Assembly: GCA_001179505.1 (NCBI GenBank)
Contig: CDMY01000326.1
Location: forward strand, 89,751-119,751
Direction: 5' to 3'
DNA from: Vitrella brassicaformis
Taxonomy: Eukaryota; Sar; Vitrellaceae
Length of the DNA stretch: 30,001 bases
Below, one piece after another: positions 29,971 through 30,001 of this stretch (position 1 is the first letter of the stretch; the number at the start of each line of letters is the position of its first letter). Under the pieces are notes generated by a model, which saw nothing but the letters and a program-made list of their open reading frames with translations, was not told where the DNA came from and did no database searches. Made by a program: the position numbers and the translations under genes.

Positions 29971-30001
29971 CGAGCCGGCGCCTCGGGATAACACTTGGAG
30001 G

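Larger units (their letters stand above)
29527..30001. other. Right edge with short tandem repeats and a telomere-like motif
   Basis: No gene recognised upstream of mL41. The region contains a perfect 20-bp tandem duplication (29671-29690 and 29691-29710), immediately followed by a TTTAGGG-type motif (GGTTTAGGGTTCAG), and a 19-bp direct repeat (TCCTCCCGGATCCTGCTAC) at 29928-29946 and 29952-29970. Confidence 0.6.

Noticed and set aside
1-30001. CRISPR arrays, bacterial operons, tRNA or rRNA genes
   Set aside because: No regularly spaced repeats, no bacterial gene spacing, and no cloverleaf or rRNA core sequence noticed; intron-rich genes point to a eukaryote. tRNA absence was judged by eye only.

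Overview
The window looks like nuclear DNA of a GC-rich, intron-dense protist. Every gene I could resolve is split by short introns (about 40-120 nt, GT-AG) rich in TG/CA runs and pyrimidines. TTTAGGG-type telomere-like motifs occur twice inside the sequence. These traits, and the gene content, suggest an alveolate alga; a chromerid such as Vitrella is my best guess, but this is inference and no search was run.

Layout. (1) About 420-7,100, minus strand: a large decayed Helitron-type rolling-circle transposon. It carries an OTU-like cysteine protease module, a Cys-rich N-terminal helitron module, a HUH replication initiator with its tyrosine motif preserved across an intron, and a PIF1-like helicase. 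The helicase is broken by a frame conflict, an in-frame stop and loss of its C-terminus. Similar GC hairpins followed by CTRR-like motifs lie at about 422-449 and 8,042-8,072. (2) About 8,100-27,860, plus strand: a tandem family of six genes (called P1-P6 here) with one architecture: KCTD/T1-type BTB domain, helical middle region, conserved linker, C-terminal TLDc domain, and a final coding microexon of four residues plus stop. P1 is divergent. P2 and P4 form one subfamily; P3, P5 and P6 form another. P4 is cut by a 300-N assembly gap. P5 is a pseudogene. P3 looks like a recombinant of the two subfamilies. (3) Two unrelated pieces interrupt the array: a fragment resembling the N-terminus of the ribosome-biogenesis protein SDA1 (17,116-17,497), next to the gap, and a six-exon GT71-type mannosyltransferase-like gene (22,607-20,227, minus) head-to-head with P5. 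(4) 29,526-29,002, minus: a three-exon gene for mitochondrial ribosomal protein mL41.

The spacers between array members are themselves repeated. One 3'-flank block follows P2, P3 and P4; another lies upstream of P3 and after P5 and P6. The locus has therefore grown by unequal crossing-over of whole gene units. The most unusual content is the BTB-TLDc family: a self-associating BTB module fused to TLDc, a domain known from oxidation-resistance and V-ATPase-binding proteins, amplified and reshuffled in one place. Exon coordinates below were derived by hand from splice motifs, reading phase and comparison between paralogs.
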